Assembly: GCA_024231975.1 (NCBI GenBank)
Contig: JAAEQB010000078.1
Coordinates: 248,001-312,000, forward strand
Source: Allobosea sp.
Lineage (GTDB): Bacteria > Pseudomonadota > Alphaproteobacteria > Rhizobiales > Beijerinckiaceae
Length of the DNA stretch: 64,000 nucleotides
Direction of reading: 5' to 3'
Under the pieces are notes generated by a model that ran no database searches, was not told where the DNA came from, and worked only from the letters and a program-made list of their open reading frames with translations. Position numbers and translations under genes: made by a program. Shown piece after piece: positions 1 through 9,103 of this stretch. Within the stretch, counting starts at the first letter, position 1. Each line of letters starts with the position of its first letter.

Positions 1-1
1 C

Positions 2-724
2 GGCAAGCCGGCCCGCTCGCCCGACCATTATGCGGTGACCACGCCGGGCGCGCCGAACCTGCCGGTCGAGTTCAATGTCCGCCGTTCCAAGGGCTATGAG
101 GGCATGGCGCAGTCGCCGGACGGCCGCTTTCTCTACCCGCTGCTGGAAGGCCCGCTCTGGAACGCCGAGACCAAGGGCAACGAGGAAGTTGACGGCAAGG
201 AGGTGCTGCGCATCCTCGAATTCGACGTGCAGAACGAGAAGTGGACCGGCCGCTCCTGGTTCTTCCCGCTCGAGCAGAAGGGCCTCGCCATCGGCGACTT
301 CAACATGATCGACGCCACGACCGCGCTGATCATCGAGCGCGACAATGGCGAAGGCACCGCCGACCGCGCTTGCGCCGCCGGCCAGAAGGGCCCGGACTGT
401 TTCCACGACCTCGCCAAGTTCAAGCGCATCGTGAAGATCGAGATGACCGACGCCAATGTCGGCAAGCCCGTGCGCAAGGTCGGCTATATCGACCTGATGA
501 AGATCGCCGATCCCGACAAGAAGGCGAAGCAGGGCGCCATCGACGGCGTGCTGCCCTTCCCGTTCTTCACCATCGAGAACGTCGACGTAGTCGATCTCGC
601 CAACGGCATCATCGTCGTCGGCAACGACAACAACCTGCCGTTCTCGTCGTCGCGCGATCCCAAAAAGGCGGATGACAACGAGCTGGTGCTGCTGCAGGTC
701 AAGGAACTGCTCACTGCCAAGTGA
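2..724 (+). CDS. Phytase-like esterase domain protein, 3' part only
   Basis: The reading frame is open from base 2, so the gene begins before the window and only its C-terminal 240 or so residues are seen. The sequence (KGYEGMAQSPDGRFLYPLLEG, IGDFNMIDATTALIIERDNG, then a calcium-protein-like NGIIVVGNDNNLPFSSS end) matches the esterase-like/phytase-like beta-propeller family (PF13449 type), usually exported. The true substrate of these proteins is generally unknown. A strong terminator follows at 788-822. The GTG at 35 is in frame but is unlikely to be the start, because family members extend well upstream. Confidence 0.75.
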   Translation, partial: GKPARSPDHYAVTTPGAPNLPVEFNVRRSKGYEGMAQSPDGRFLYPLLEGPLWNAETKGNEEVDGKEVLRILEFDVQNEKWTGRSWFFPLEQKGLAIGDFNMIDATTALIIERDNGEGTADRACAAGQKGPDCFHDLAKFKRIVKIEMTDANVGKPVRKVGYIDLMKIADPDKKAKQGAIDGVLPFPFFTIENVDVVDLANGIIVVGNDNNLPFSSSRDPKKADDNELVLLQVKELLTAK

Positions 725-787
725 ACTTCCCACTTCGCCGAAGTTACGGTGAAGTCGAATCCGCCTGTCTCAAGTCGTCAGGCATTG

Positions 788-822
788 TCATGGCCGGCTC
801 GCGCCGGCCATGATCGTTTTTT
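788..822 (+). terminator. Rho-independent terminator
   Basis: A perfect 11-bp stem TCATGGCCGGC / GCCGGCCATGA (788-798 with 803-813), loop TCGC, is followed by a run of six T at 817-822. It ends the phytase-like gene. Confidence 0.85.
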
Positions 823-926
823 GACCAGTTCTTGAGCTGTTTCGACAACAGGCGTATGATGTTCTGGACCAAGCGCCCCGTGCGCGAGGCGCCGTGGTTG
901 GATGATATTCACCGATGGAGGTGATC

Positions 927-1289
927 ATGTTGACCGCGAATATGAGTGGAAAACGGCCGCAGGACTGGCTCAACCTGATCCTCGGCGCACTCCTGTTCAT
1001 CTCGCCCTGGATGATGGGCTTCCTGGCCGACACCATGCCGACCCGCAATGCCTGGCTGGTCGGCGCCGTACTGGCCGTGATCGCGATCGCGGCGCTCACC
1101 GCCTTCGCCGAATGGGAGGAATGGGTGAACCTGGCGCTCGGCCTCTGGCTGATCGCCGCGCCCTGGGTGCTCGGCTTCACCGGCAATACCGCCGCCTTCC
1201 GGACGCATCTGGTGCTCGGCCTGCTGACGGCGTTCGTCTCGGCCTGGGCCGTCTGGAACTACCGGCACGAGCCGCACGCGACGGCCTGA
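927..1289 (+). CDS. SPW repeat membrane protein
   Basis: A 120-residue integral membrane protein carrying two SPW-type repeats: LLFISPWMMGF near residue 28 and LWLIAAPWVLGF near residue 75. It has four predicted hydrophobic segments. The SPW repeat family (PF03779) is small, bacterial and of unknown function. I chose ATG 927 because GGAGGTGAT (918-925) sits directly in front of it; the in-frame ATG at 915 lies inside that ribosome-binding site. Confidence 0.8.
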   Translation: MLTANMSGKRPQDWLNLILGALLFISPWMMGFLADTMPTRNAWLVGAVLAVIAIAALTAFAEWEEWVNLALGLWLIAAPWVLGFTGNTAAFRTHLVLGLLTAFVSAWAVWNYRHEPHATA

Positions 1290-1296
1290 CCAACAG

Positions 1297-1325
1297 GCCG
1301 GGCCCGCCCGACCAGCGGGCCCGGC
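1297..1325. terminator. Hairpin between convergent genes
   Basis: An 11-bp perfect stem GCCGGGCCCGC / GCGGGCCCGGC with a 7-base loop lies between the SPW gene (ends 1289, plus) and the nicB-like gene (ends 1353, minus). It probably serves both, although the T-run is weak. Confidence 0.6.
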
Positions 1326-1352
1326 TTCCGCTGTCTGGAGCCGCGAAAGCGC

Positions 1353-4300
1353 TCAGTGGCTCTTGCGCGCCTGCGCAATCGCATCCTCAACTCCGCTCCA
1401 GCCCGGCTTCTCGGGCGCGAAACGCCCGCGGAGATAGGCGGCCAGATCCGCAAGCTGGCGATCGTCCAGTGCCGTCGCGAAGGAGGGCATCGAGCCGATG
1501 CCGTGCTGGCCGCCCTCGAGCAGCATGTTGACGAGATTGGTCGGCGTGGCCGCATGCAACTTCGACGACAGGCCTAGCATCGGGCCGGCATTGAGCAGCG
1601 GCGCGGCCCTGCCGGTCTCATGGCAGGCGGCGCAGGCGCCGTCATAGAGCCGTGCGATCGGCGAGGTCGCGGGGTTGGCCGCGGACGCCGTCATCGCCTC
1701 GATGCGCTTGACGCGTTCCGTGGCTGCCGCTTCCGGCAGAGGCTCGCTCAGCGAGGCCAGATAGGTCGCCATCGCCCGGATGTCGGCATCGGGCAGTTCT
1801 CTCAGCTCGGCAATCACCGGCGCCATCGGGCCCGCAGCCGCCCCGTGCTGCCGGGAGGTGCCGGTCTTGAGATAGGCATAGAGCTCTGCCTCGCTCCACG
1901 GGATCGGCCCTGCCGAGAGTTTGGTCAGCGCCGGCGCGGTCCAGCCTTCGGCCTCGCCGCCGGCGAGATAGGCGCTGCCGCTCTTCTCGGCGCCGAGTGC
2001 ATTGCGCGGCGTGTGGCAGGCGCCGCAATGGCCGAGCCCGTCGACGAGATAGCGCCCGCGATTCCATTCAGCCGAGCGGGCGGCATCGGGCTTCAGCTCG
2101 CCGCGGTTGAACAGCAGATTCCAGCCTGCCAGCAACGGGCGCAGGTTGAACGGGAAGGTGAGCTTGCTCGGCTCGTTCTCCTGCAGCACCGCCGGCTGCG
2201 ACATCAGGAAAGCGTAGAGCGCCTGCAGATCGGCCTCGCTCGCCTTGGCGAAGCTCGGATAGGGGAAGGCGGGGTAGAGCTGGCGGCCGTCGCGATGCAG
2301 GCCGGCCCGCATCGCCCGCTCGAAGGCGGCATAGGACCAGGTGCCGATGCCGGTCTCGACATCGGGCGTGATGTTGGTGGTCAGCACCGTGCCGAACGGC
2401 GTCGGCAATGCGAGCCCGCCGGCATAGGGCACACCGTCCTTAGCCGTGTGGCAGACCGCGCAGGCGCCGAGCGCCGCGAGCTGGCGGCCGCGCTCGATCG
2501 TCGCCGCCGACCAAGTCGATGGGTCCGGCCTGGCGATCGGCGCGATCGAAGGCGCGAAGGCAAGCGAGACGGCGGCGAAGGTCGCGGCCCCCGCCACGGC
2601 CGCGCCGAGCTTGCTCCACCAGGGCAGGCGCCTGGCCGGCTCGCGCCGCGGCGGCTTTAGCAGCGGCGTGCCGTTGAGGCCGGCGAGCACGCGCTCCGGC
2701 GTCAGCGGCAATTCGCGGAAGCGCACGCCGGTTGCGTCATAGACGGCGTTGACGATCGCCGCCGCACTCGGGACGGAAGCCGACTCGCCGGCGCCCATCG
2801 GCGGCAGATGCTGGCGATCCATCAGCATCACGTCGATCGCCGGCAGCTCCGGGAAGGTCAGCACCGGATAGGAGCCCCAGTCGCGGCTGGCGACGGCGGT
2901 GGTCTGCGAGAACGTCACCTCCTCGCGCAGCACCCGGCTGGTCGATTGCAGGACGTTGCCATGGATCTGGTGCGTCACCCCGGCGGGGTTGACCATCATG
3001 CCGGTATCCTGGCCGACGGTGACCCGGGAGACCGTGACCTCCCCGGTCGTGCGGTTGACCGCGACATCGGCGACCCAGGCGGCCCAGGCGGCGCCGACGC
3101 CCGGCCAGCTGCCATGGACATAGCGCGCCTGGGCGAAGCCGCGCCCGCGCATGATATCGCCGTCCTGCTCCATGCGCGGGCCGACATGCGATTGCCAGTT
3201 CGCCCGCTCGGCGGTGGCGCGCGTCAGCTCGGCGGCGCGCTCGTCATTGATATGGCGCAGGCGGAATTCGACGGGATCGACGCCGGCCTCATGCGCGAGC
3301 TCGTCGATATAGCTCTCATGGGCGAAGACGTTCGGCATCGCCGAGACGCCGCGCAGCCAGGACGCCCTGATGATCGGCGGCATGTCATAGGCCGTCAGCC
3401 GCATGTTTTCGTAATTGTAAGAGGGTACCGCCGTGCGATCACCCATCCTGAGCGCCGCCGGCTGGTTCGGGATGCGCCCGGTCAGCAGCAGCGCCAGGGT
3501 CGGCGCGGCATTGGACGGGTACCAGGTGTGGAAGTCATAGGCTTTCAGCGAGCCGCCCGGCCCCAGCCCCCCCTTGATATCGATCAGCTGGGCCGCGCCC
3601 TTCGGCTCCCAGAGATGCTCCTGCTCGCGAGTGAGCTGGACGCGGACGGGAGCGCCGACCGCACGCGACAGCAGCACCGCGTCGGCGACGACGTCGTCGG
3701 CGCAATTGCGGCCATAGCAGCCCGCGGCCTCGAAGCGGATGACGTCGATCCGCTCCTTCGGCAGGCCGGTCAGCACGGCAAGGTCGTTCTGCAGCGGATA
3801 GGGGTTCTGGCTGCCGGTCCAGACGGTGATGCCGTCCTCGCCCACATCGGCGACGGCGCAGGACGGGCCAATCGAGCCGTGCATGTGGTAGGGCCAGACA
3901 TAGGTGCGATCGAGCCGTGCCTCGAGGCTCCCCAGCGCAGCGTCGACGTCGCCCTCCTCGGCCAAAAGGCGCGGCGTCGAGGGATGGGCGCGCAGCGCCT
4001 GCCCGAGATCAGAGAGATCGGGCGGCGTAAACTCGCGCCATTGCGCCTTCAGCTTCAGCGCGGCTTCCGCCGCCCATTCCTCGCGCTCGGCGACGATGCC
4101 GATGAAATCGCCCTCGATGACCACGGCGCGGATGCCGGGCACGTCGGCGATCGAGTCGCAATCGACCGCGATCAGGCTCTTGCCCACGAAATCGCCGGCG
4201 TCCATGCCGGCATAGGGCGGACGCACCACCCGGCCATGCAGCATGCCGGCAACGCGGACATCGTGGACGTAAGTGAAGCAGCCGGTGACCTTGGCGGGGA

Positions 4301-4871
4301 TGTCAACGCGGGCGACCGAGCGGCCGACGAGCCTGTGCTGGTCGACCTGCTTGAATTCGGCGGTCTCAGCCAGCGGCAGCAGGATGCGCTCATTGGCGAG
4401 CAGCGTGTCGAGGGCGATCGCAGGCGTGGTCTCGCCCTTGCGCGAGATCACGCCATCGGCGAGCGCGATCTCGTCCTCGCCGCAGCTGAGCGCCGCGGCT
4501 GCGAGCGTGATCAGCCGGCCCCGGATCTGAGTCGCCGCGATCCGTATCGCCAGCGAGGTGACCTGGATCGTCTCGCTGGCGATGGTCGGGCCCTGATCGG
4601 GCGTATCGACGGTGTCGCCGAGCACCATCTCGACGGCGTCGAAGGGGAAATCGAGCTCCTCCGCCACCATCTGGGCGAGCGCCGTGCGGATGCCGGTGCC
4701 GAGATCGACATGTCCGTTGAAGGCGAGGACGCGGCCCTCCGCCGTCAGGCAGACATGCAAATCGAGCCCGTCCTCGGGCGCAGCGTCGGCAGCCGCGCCC
4801 TTGCGCGGCGCGACCACGCCGATCACGCCGGCGCGCTTCAGCAGCGTCTTGCGGGAGAGAGGCTCGCTCAT
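1353..4871 (-). CDS. nicB: Nicotinate dehydrogenase large subunit (molybdopterin + three cytochrome c motifs), NicB-like
   Basis: A 1172-residue protein. Residues 1 to about 735 are a xanthine-dehydrogenase-family molybdopterin-binding domain of the isoquinoline 1-oxidoreductase/NicB type. A hydrophobic segment follows at roughly 745-770, then a cytochrome c region with three CxxCH haem motifs: CAVCH near 804, CGACH near 949 and CAACH near 1080. This is the architecture of Pseudomonas putida NicB, which with NicA hydroxylates nicotinate to 6-hydroxynicotinate and passes electrons to the respiratory chain. The start ATG at 4871 overlaps the nicA-like stop by 4 bp, so the two are translationally coupled. 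Related aldehyde and isoquinoline dehydrogenases share the fold. The nicotinate call rests on the neighbours ena, fdxA and hnr and on the shared operator. Confidence 0.82.
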   Translation of the reverse strand: MSEPLSRKTLLKRAGVIGVVAPRKGAAADAAPEDGLDLHVCLTAEGRVLAFNGHVDLGTGIRTALAQMVAEELDFPFDAVEMVLGDTVDTPDQGPTIASETIQVTSLAIRIAATQIRGRLITLAAAALSCGEDEIALADGVISRKGETTPAIALDTLLANERILLPLAETAEFKQVDQHRLVGRSVARVDIPAKVTGCFTYVHDVRVAGMLHGRVVRPPYAGMDAGDFVGKSLIAVDCDSIADVPGIRAVVIEGDFIGIVAEREEWAAEAALKLKAQWREFTPPDLSDLGQALRAHPSTPRLLAEEGDVDAALGSLEARLDRTYVWPYHMHGSIGPSCAVADVGEDGITVWTGSQNPYPLQNDLAVLTGLPKERIDVIRFEAAGCYGRNCADDVVADAVLLSRAVGAPVRVQLTREQEHLWEPKGAAQLIDIKGGLGPGGSLKAYDFHTWYPSNAAPTLALLLTGRIPNQPAALRMGDRTAVPSYNYENMRLTAYDMPPIIRASWLRGVSAMPNVFAHESYIDELAHEAGVDPVEFRLRHINDERAAELTRATAERANWQSHVGPRMEQDGDIMRGRGFAQARYVHGSWPGVGAAWAAWVADVAVNRTTGEVTVSRVTVGQDTGMMVNPAGVTHQIHGNVLQSTSRVLREEVTFSQTTAVASRDWGSYPVLTFPELPAIDVMLMDRQHLPPMGAGESASVPSAAAIVNAVYDATGVRFRELPLTPERVLAGLNGTPLLKPPRREPARRLPWWSKLGAAVAGAATFAAVSLAFAPSIAPIARPDPSTWSAATIERGRQLAALGACAVCHTAKDGVPYAGGLALPTPFGTVLTTNITPDVETGIGTWSYAAFERAMRAGLHRDGRQLYPAFPYPSFAKASEADLQALYAFLMSQPAVLQENEPSKLTFPFNLRPLLAGWNLLFNRGELKPDAARSAEWNRGRYLVDGLGHCGACHTPRNALGAEKSGSAYLAGGEAEGWTAPALTKLSAGPIPWSEAELYAYLKTGTSRQHGAAAGPMAPVIAELRELPDADIRAMATYLASLSEPLPEAAATERVKRIEAMTASAANPATSPIARLYDGACAACHETGRAAPLLNAGPMLGLSSKLHAATPTNLVNMLLEGGQHGIGSMPSFATALDDRQLADLAAYLRGRFAPEKPGWSGVEDAIAQARKSH

Positions 4872-5359
4872 CGTGCAGCCGCGTCCTGCCGGCCGCGCTC
4901 GGCGGCGAGCAGCACCGCCCTGACGATCTCGACATGGGTGCCGCAGCGGCAAAGATTATGGCGCAGCGCCTCGCGCACCTCCACCTCGCTCGGGTTCGGC
5001 TGCACGTCGAGGAAGGCCTTCGCGGTCATCACCATTCCGGAGATGCAGTAGCCGCATTGCGCGGCCTGCGCATCGATGAAGGCCTGCTGGATTAGGTGCG
5101 GCGCTTCCACGCTGCCGAGCCCTTCGAGCGTGACGATCTCGCGGTCCTCAGCCAGCCTGACCGGCAGGGCGCAGGCGCGGGCCGCCTGTCCGTCGACCAG
5201 CACGGTGCAGGCGCCGCATTCGCCGAGGCCGCAGCCGAATTTAGGGCTGTTGAGGCAGAGGTCGTTGCGCAGGAAGAACAGCAGCGGCGTCTGGGCTTCG
5301 CCCTCGACCTCATGGCTCGCGCCGTTGACGCGAAGCGTGAAGCGCTTCGTCGTCCTCAT
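4868..5359 (-). CDS. nicA: Nicotinate dehydrogenase small subunit, two [2Fe-2S] clusters, NicA-like
   Basis: A 163-residue iron-sulfur subunit. A plant-type cluster motif (FGCGLGECGAC plus upstream and downstream Cys) is followed by the alpha-helical cluster domain with QCGYC and LCRCG. This is the standard two-cluster small subunit of molybdenum hydroxylases; it takes electrons from the molybdopterin site of NicB. The longer open frame begins at 5464, but the 18-bp operator at 5418-5435 would then lie inside the gene. I therefore place the start at ATG 5359, which gives the usual family length. It is the first gene of the nicAB operon. Confidence 0.85.
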   Translation of the reverse strand: MRTTKRFTLRVNGASHEVEGEAQTPLLFFLRNDLCLNSPKFGCGLGECGACTVLVDGQAARACALPVRLAEDREIVTLEGLGSVEAPHLIQQAFIDAQAAQCGYCISGMVMTAKAFLDVQPNPSEVEVREALRHNLCRCGTHVEIVRAVLLAAERGRQDAAAR

Positions 5360-5417
5360 GGCTCGCCCAGGCGGGGCGAGGCGCGCCTGATCGTCCTGAT
5401 CGTCACGGCCACCAAGA

Positions 5418-5435
5418 TCATTCGTATACGAATGA
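5418..5435. promoter_or_regulatory. NicR-like operator, site 1 (upstream of nicA)
   Basis: A perfect 18-bp palindrome TCATTCGTATACGAATGA, 58 bp upstream of the nicA-like start. It has the same core as five other sites in the window and as the site in front of the MarR gene at 53808-54263. Confidence 0.75.
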
Positions 5436-5558
5436 GAATAAGGATAAATCGAAGCGCGCCGCAAGCGGGATTTCAGCGCTGAAGCATACCGCCGTCATGC
5501 TCACCCTTGTGGCGAGCACCCACGTCTTGGACACCGGCCTCGGCCAGTGAAAACGTGG

Positions 5559-5581
5559 ATGGTCGGGACAAGCCCGACCAT
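5559..5581. repeat. Short palindromic hairpin after ena
   Basis: Inverted repeat ATGGTCGGG / CCCGACCAT with a 5-base loop, starting 28 bp beyond the ena stop. Read on the minus strand it is followed by CCACGTTTTC, so it may end ena transcription. It may equally be a dispersed palindromic element. Confidence 0.5.
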
Positions 5582-5608
5582 GACGGGAAAGGCGCGGGAA
5601 ACGGCCGC

Positions 5609-6805
5609 CTAATGCCCCACCGACGGGATCTTCTCCGCCGGCGGGGTGTTGCGGCTGATGCCGCTGCGGACGATGCCGTCGATCACGATCATGCCGATGC
5701 CCGGCAGGTCGCCGAGCTGGATCGAATCGAGGAAGGTCTTGCCGGCGGAGTGCTGGGCCTTGTCCATGAAGACGAAATCGGCGCTGCGGCCGACCTCGAT
5801 CAGCCCGCAATCGAGGCTGCGCATCCGGGCGGTGTTGCCGGTGGCGAAGCAGAACGCCACCTCGGCCGGGACATCGCCGAGCGAGGACAGCATCGAGACC
5901 ATGCGGACAATGCCGAGCGGCTGCACGCCGGAGCCCGCCGGCCCGTCGGTTCCGAGGATGACCCGCTGCAATTCGCCCATCTCGCGGGCGACACGCAGCG
6001 TATAAAGCGCGGCGCGCTCATTGCCGTTATGCACCAGTTCGAGGCCACGCTTGCAGCCCTCGCAGATGCAGCGGATCTCCTTGTCCGGCAGGGCCGTGTG
6101 GCCGCCATTGATGTGGCCGACCACGTCGGTATCGGCCTCCAGCACGACATCGGCGCCGATCAGCCCGGAACCGGGGATCGAGGGGCCGCCGGTGTGGATG
6201 GTCGACTGGATGCCGTACTTCCGAGCCCAGGCCACCATCTCTTTTGCCCGCGCGCCATCCTTGACGCCGCCGAGACCGACCTCGCCGAGCAGCTTCACGC
6301 CGGCATCGGCCAGGTCCTTGAAGTCCTGCTCGACCATGCCGGGCTCGATCACCGGCGCCCCGGCATGGACCTTGACGCCGCCGGGACGGAAGGCGGTGAA
6401 GGCGCGCTGAGCGTAAATCGCCATCGCCTTCAGGCCGACGATGTCCTTGGGCCGGCCGGGGGTGTGAACCTCGCCGGCCGAGATCATGGTGGTGACGCCG
6501 CCATGCATGGTCGAATCGATCCAGCCGAGCTGGTTCTGGCGCGGCGTCCAGTCGCCGGCGACCGGGTGAACATGGCTGTCGATCAGCCCGGGCGAGAGCA
6601 CCGTGCCGTTGGCGTCGATAACGGTGTCGGCCCCTTCCGTATCGAGGTCCTTGAAGCGGCCGACCGCGGCGATCCGGCCGCCGATCGCCACCAGCGTATC
6701 GGCCTCCAGGATCGGGCGCTCGATATCGCCGGAGAGCATCAGGCCGATATTCTTCACCACCAGTTTGTGGGTGCTGCTGACTGCCGTCGCCTGTAGTTCA
6801 GCCAT
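5609..6805 (-). CDS. ena: Enamidase (6-oxo-1,4,5,6-tetrahydronicotinate amidohydrolase)
   Basis: A 398-residue amidohydrolase-superfamily enzyme. From memory it closely resembles Eubacterium barkeri enamidase throughout: SPGLIDSHVHP (metal ligands His78 and His80), HGGVTTMISAGE, LLGEVGLGG, IHTGG, GHINGGHTA, GTDGPAGSGV and a C-terminal SRNTPPAEK. The known reaction opens the ring of 6-oxo-1,4,5,6-tetrahydronicotinate to give 2-formylglutarate and ammonia, with a binuclear metal site. It is divergent from fdxA, with an operator between them (6896-6907). Its presence implies a reductive nicotinate route, not the oxidative maleamate route of Pseudomonas. Confidence 0.88.
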   Translation of the reverse strand: MAELQATAVSSTHKLVVKNIGLMLSGDIERPILEADTLVAIGGRIAAVGRFKDLDTEGADTVIDANGTVLSPGLIDSHVHPVAGDWTPRQNQLGWIDSTMHGGVTTMISAGEVHTPGRPKDIVGLKAMAIYAQRAFTAFRPGGVKVHAGAPVIEPGMVEQDFKDLADAGVKLLGEVGLGGVKDGARAKEMVAWARKYGIQSTIHTGGPSIPGSGLIGADVVLEADTDVVGHINGGHTALPDKEIRCICEGCKRGLELVHNGNERAALYTLRVAREMGELQRVILGTDGPAGSGVQPLGIVRMVSMLSSLGDVPAEVAFCFATGNTARMRSLDCGLIEVGRSADFVFMDKAQHSAGKTFLDSIQLGDLPGIGMIVIDGIVRSGISRNTPPAEKIPSVGH

Positions 6806-6895
6806 CGTATCCGCCCTGTCGTCGTTGTCCGAAATCTGCCGCCATCCTCATCGCCACAAGCCCGATTGACAAGCGCAGTGGGACACGACATATTG

Positions 6896-6907
6896 TTTGT
6901 ATACGAA
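6896..6907. promoter_or_regulatory. NicR-like operator, site 2 (ena/fdxA divergent promoter)
   Basis: TTTGTATACGAA, a palindrome with one mismatched pair. Its right half (TACGAATGA, 6902-6910) is identical to the site in front of nicA. It lies between the ena start (6805, minus) and the fdxA start (6957, plus), so one site could control both. Confidence 0.7.
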
Positions 6908-6956
6908 TGAATTTCTGCCCCGTCCGGACCCGGCTGTCAAGCAGCAAGGATCGCGC

Positions 6957-7286
<330 letters not shown>

Positions 7287-7346
7287 TACTGGGTGGGCTG
7301 CATCCGATATTCTGCTAAATCGCTAGACTATCTAAGGATCGACGAG

Positions 7347-8120
7347 ATGAGCAATTTCTACGAGGAGCGCGTCCTCTCCGTCCATCACTGGACCGATACG
7401 CTCTTCAGCTTCACGACGACCCGCGACACGACCTTCCGCTTCAAGAACGGCCAGTTCACGATGATCGGGCTCAAGGTCGGCGAGAAGCCGCTGCTGCGCG
7501 CCTACAGCGTCGCCAGCACCAATTACGACGAGAACCTCGAGTTCTTCTCGATCAAGGTGCCGGACGGCCCGCTGACCTCGCGCCTGCAGAACCTGCAGGT
7601 CGGCGATCCCATCATCATCGGCAAGAAGGCGACGGGCACGCTGGTGCTCGACAACCTCAAGGACGGCAAGCGCCTGTTCCTGCTCGGCACCGGCACGGGC
7701 CTGGCGCCGTTCCTCTCACTGATCCGCGATCCCGAGACCTATGAGCGCTATGAGAAGGTCGTGCTCGTGCATGGCTGCCGCCAGGTCTCGGAGCTGGCCT
7801 ATGGCGAGCGCATCCAGCAGGAACTGCCGAACGACGAGTTTTTGGGCGAGATGATCCGCGAGCAGCTCGTCTATTATCCGACCGTGACCCGCGAGCCCTT
7901 CCGCAATCGCGGCCGCATCACCGACCTGCTGACCTCCGGCCAGCTCTTCAGCGATACCGGCATGGGACCGTTCGATCCGGCCGGCGACCGCTTCATGCTC
8001 TGCGGCAGCCCGCAGATGCTGATCGACCTCAAGCAGATCTTCGATGAGCGCGGCCTCGAAGAAGGCAATCACGGCGAGGCCGGCGACTACGTCATCGAGA
8101 AGGCTTTCGCCGAGCGCTGA
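7347..8120 (+). CDS. fpr: Ferredoxin-NADP reductase
   Basis: A 257-residue flavoprotein of the bacterial Fpr class. The FAD motif LLRAYSVAS is near residue 50, the NADP-binding stretch LLGTGTGLAPF follows near 115, then MLCGSPQM and a C-terminal GDYVIEKAFAER that covers the flavin. It moves electrons between NADPH and ferredoxin. ATG 7347 is preceded by AAGGA. It lies 60 bp after fdxA and probably shares its transcript. The pairing suggests an NADPH -> Fpr -> FdxA -> Hnr electron path. A general oxidative-stress role for Fpr cannot be excluded. Confidence 0.85.
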   Translation: MSNFYEERVLSVHHWTDTLFSFTTTRDTTFRFKNGQFTMIGLKVGEKPLLRAYSVASTNYDENLEFFSIKVPDGPLTSRLQNLQVGDPIIIGKKATGTLVLDNLKDGKRLFLLGTGTGLAPFLSLIRDPETYERYEKVVLVHGCRQVSELAYGERIQQELPNDEFLGEMIREQLVYYPTVTREPFRNRGRITDLLTSGQLFSDTGMGPFDPAGDRFMLCGSPQMLIDLKQIFDERGLEEGNHGEAGDYVIEKAFAER

Positions 8121-8130
8121 GACCCGCCTC

Positions 8131-8216
8131 CGTCATTGCGAGGAGCATAGCGACAAAGCAATCCAGGGGCTGCCGAGCGAGCCCTCCTGGATTGCTTCGC
8201 TTCGCTCGCAATGACG
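8131..8216. repeat. Intergenic palindromic repeat element
   Basis: An 86-bp inverted repeat beginning CGTCATTGCGAGGAGC and ending GCTCGCAATGACG, with inner arms GCAATCCAGG / CCTGGATTGC. It is of the dispersed palindromic type common in alphaproteobacterial genomes and probably also acts as the fpr terminator. Confidence 0.75.
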
Positions 8217-8294
8217 GTGGATATGCCGACTTTTGCCGAATGCGCCATGGCCTGCTACCTGTCCGGCAAATCACTTCCGCAGACGAGCAGCGCC

Positions 8295-8537
8295 ATGACC
8301 GACACCCTCCCCGACCGCCTGTCCTCCAACCCCAACAGCCCCTTCTACAATGAGGAGCTGCTGGCGAAGGACATCGGCGTCCGCTTCAAGGGCGTCGAGA
8401 AGACCAATGTCGAGGAATACTGCATCAGCGAGGGCTGGGTCCGCCTCACCGCCGGCAATGCCAAGGACCGCCACGGCAACCCGATGACGGTCAAGCTCAA
8501 GGGCACGGTCGAGCCCTATTTCCGCAACGCCGAGTGA
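8295..8537 (+). CDS. DUF3297 family protein
   Basis: An 80-residue soluble protein (LPDRLSSNPNSPFYNEELL, then IGVRFKGVEKTNVEEYCIS and GWVRLTAGNAKDRHGNPMT). It matches DUF3297, a small conserved proteobacterial family without known function. ATG 8295 gives the family's usual length. Its 3' end overlaps the convergent gene at 8516-9019 by 22 bp. Confidence 0.8.
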   Translation: MTDTLPDRLSSNPNSPFYNEELLAKDIGVRFKGVEKTNVEEYCISEGWVRLTAGNAKDRHGNPMTVKLKGTVEPYFRNAE

Positions 8538-9019
8538 GGCCTGACGCGGATGATCGCCAGCGCGAAGGCGGCGATCGCCAGCACTGACAGCCCGGCGCGC
8601 ACGGCGTGGAGCGACCCCCAGCGTTCGATCAGCGCCCGGCTCGCCGCTCCCGCCTGCTCGGCGCCGAGCGCCAGCAGCGCATCGTTCACCGGCGCGATCA
8701 CCATCAGCGTGAACGGCAGGTTGGCGATCATCAGCGCCGCGCCGACCAGCCAGAACGGATTCCGGCCCCGCCAGAAGGCGAGCACGCCGACGAGGCTCGC
8801 CAGCACGGCGAGCCCGGCCTGCATCCGCGCCGCGCGCGGGTAGCTTTCCTGCCACTGCAACAGCAGCGGAGCGTCCGTGAGCGCGAGGCGCGCCGGCTGC
8901 TCGGCGACGAGGATGTAGATCGCAGCTCCGGCGAACAAGGTCGCCAGGATCAGCGCGACGAGGCCGGTGATGGAACCACTGTTTCGCTGCGTGCTCGCAT
9001 CGAGTCTGGAGTCAGGCAT
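8516..9019 (-). CDS. DUF1772-like four-helix membrane protein
   Basis: A 167-residue membrane protein with four hydrophobic helices (near 18-40, 70-88, 90-110 and 140-160), resembling the DUF1772/anthrone-oxygenase-like family. The function is unknown. It is divergent from the MarR gene at 9104; a large inverted repeat between them suggests that this gene is the MarR protein's target. Confidence 0.65.
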   Translation of the reverse strand: MPDSRLDASTQRNSGSITGLVALILATLFAGAAIYILVAEQPARLALTDAPLLLQWQESYPRAARMQAGLAVLASLVGVLAFWRGRNPFWLVGAALMIANLPFTLMVIAPVNDALLALGAEQAGAASRALIERWGSLHAVRAGLSVLAIAAFALAIIRVRPHSALRK

Positions 9020-9035
9020 GGCCGCTTCCTCCCAG

Positions 9036-9075
9036 TGAACAGCATGCTATGTATCATTGCATAGCATGCTGTTCA
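9036..9075. promoter_or_regulatory. Tandem palindromic operator between DUF1772 gene and MarR gene
   Basis: A 16-bp arm (TGAACAGCATGCTATG, 9036-9051) is repeated in inverse at 9060-9075 with an 8-bp spacer. Each arm itself contains the palindrome AGCATGCT, so the site looks like two adjacent dimer sites. It lies in the divergent promoter, 29 bp before the MarR start. Confidence 0.7.
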
Positions 9076-9103
9076 ATTGCAATCTCGTCGGATCGAGCCC
9101 TGC

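Noticed and set aside
2808..5051. A 747-codon plus-strand open frame opposite nicB
   Set aside because: It is Arg/Asp/Gly/His-rich with no recognisable domain and lies antisense to a gene with clear motifs; it is a codon-bias shadow in high-GC DNA.
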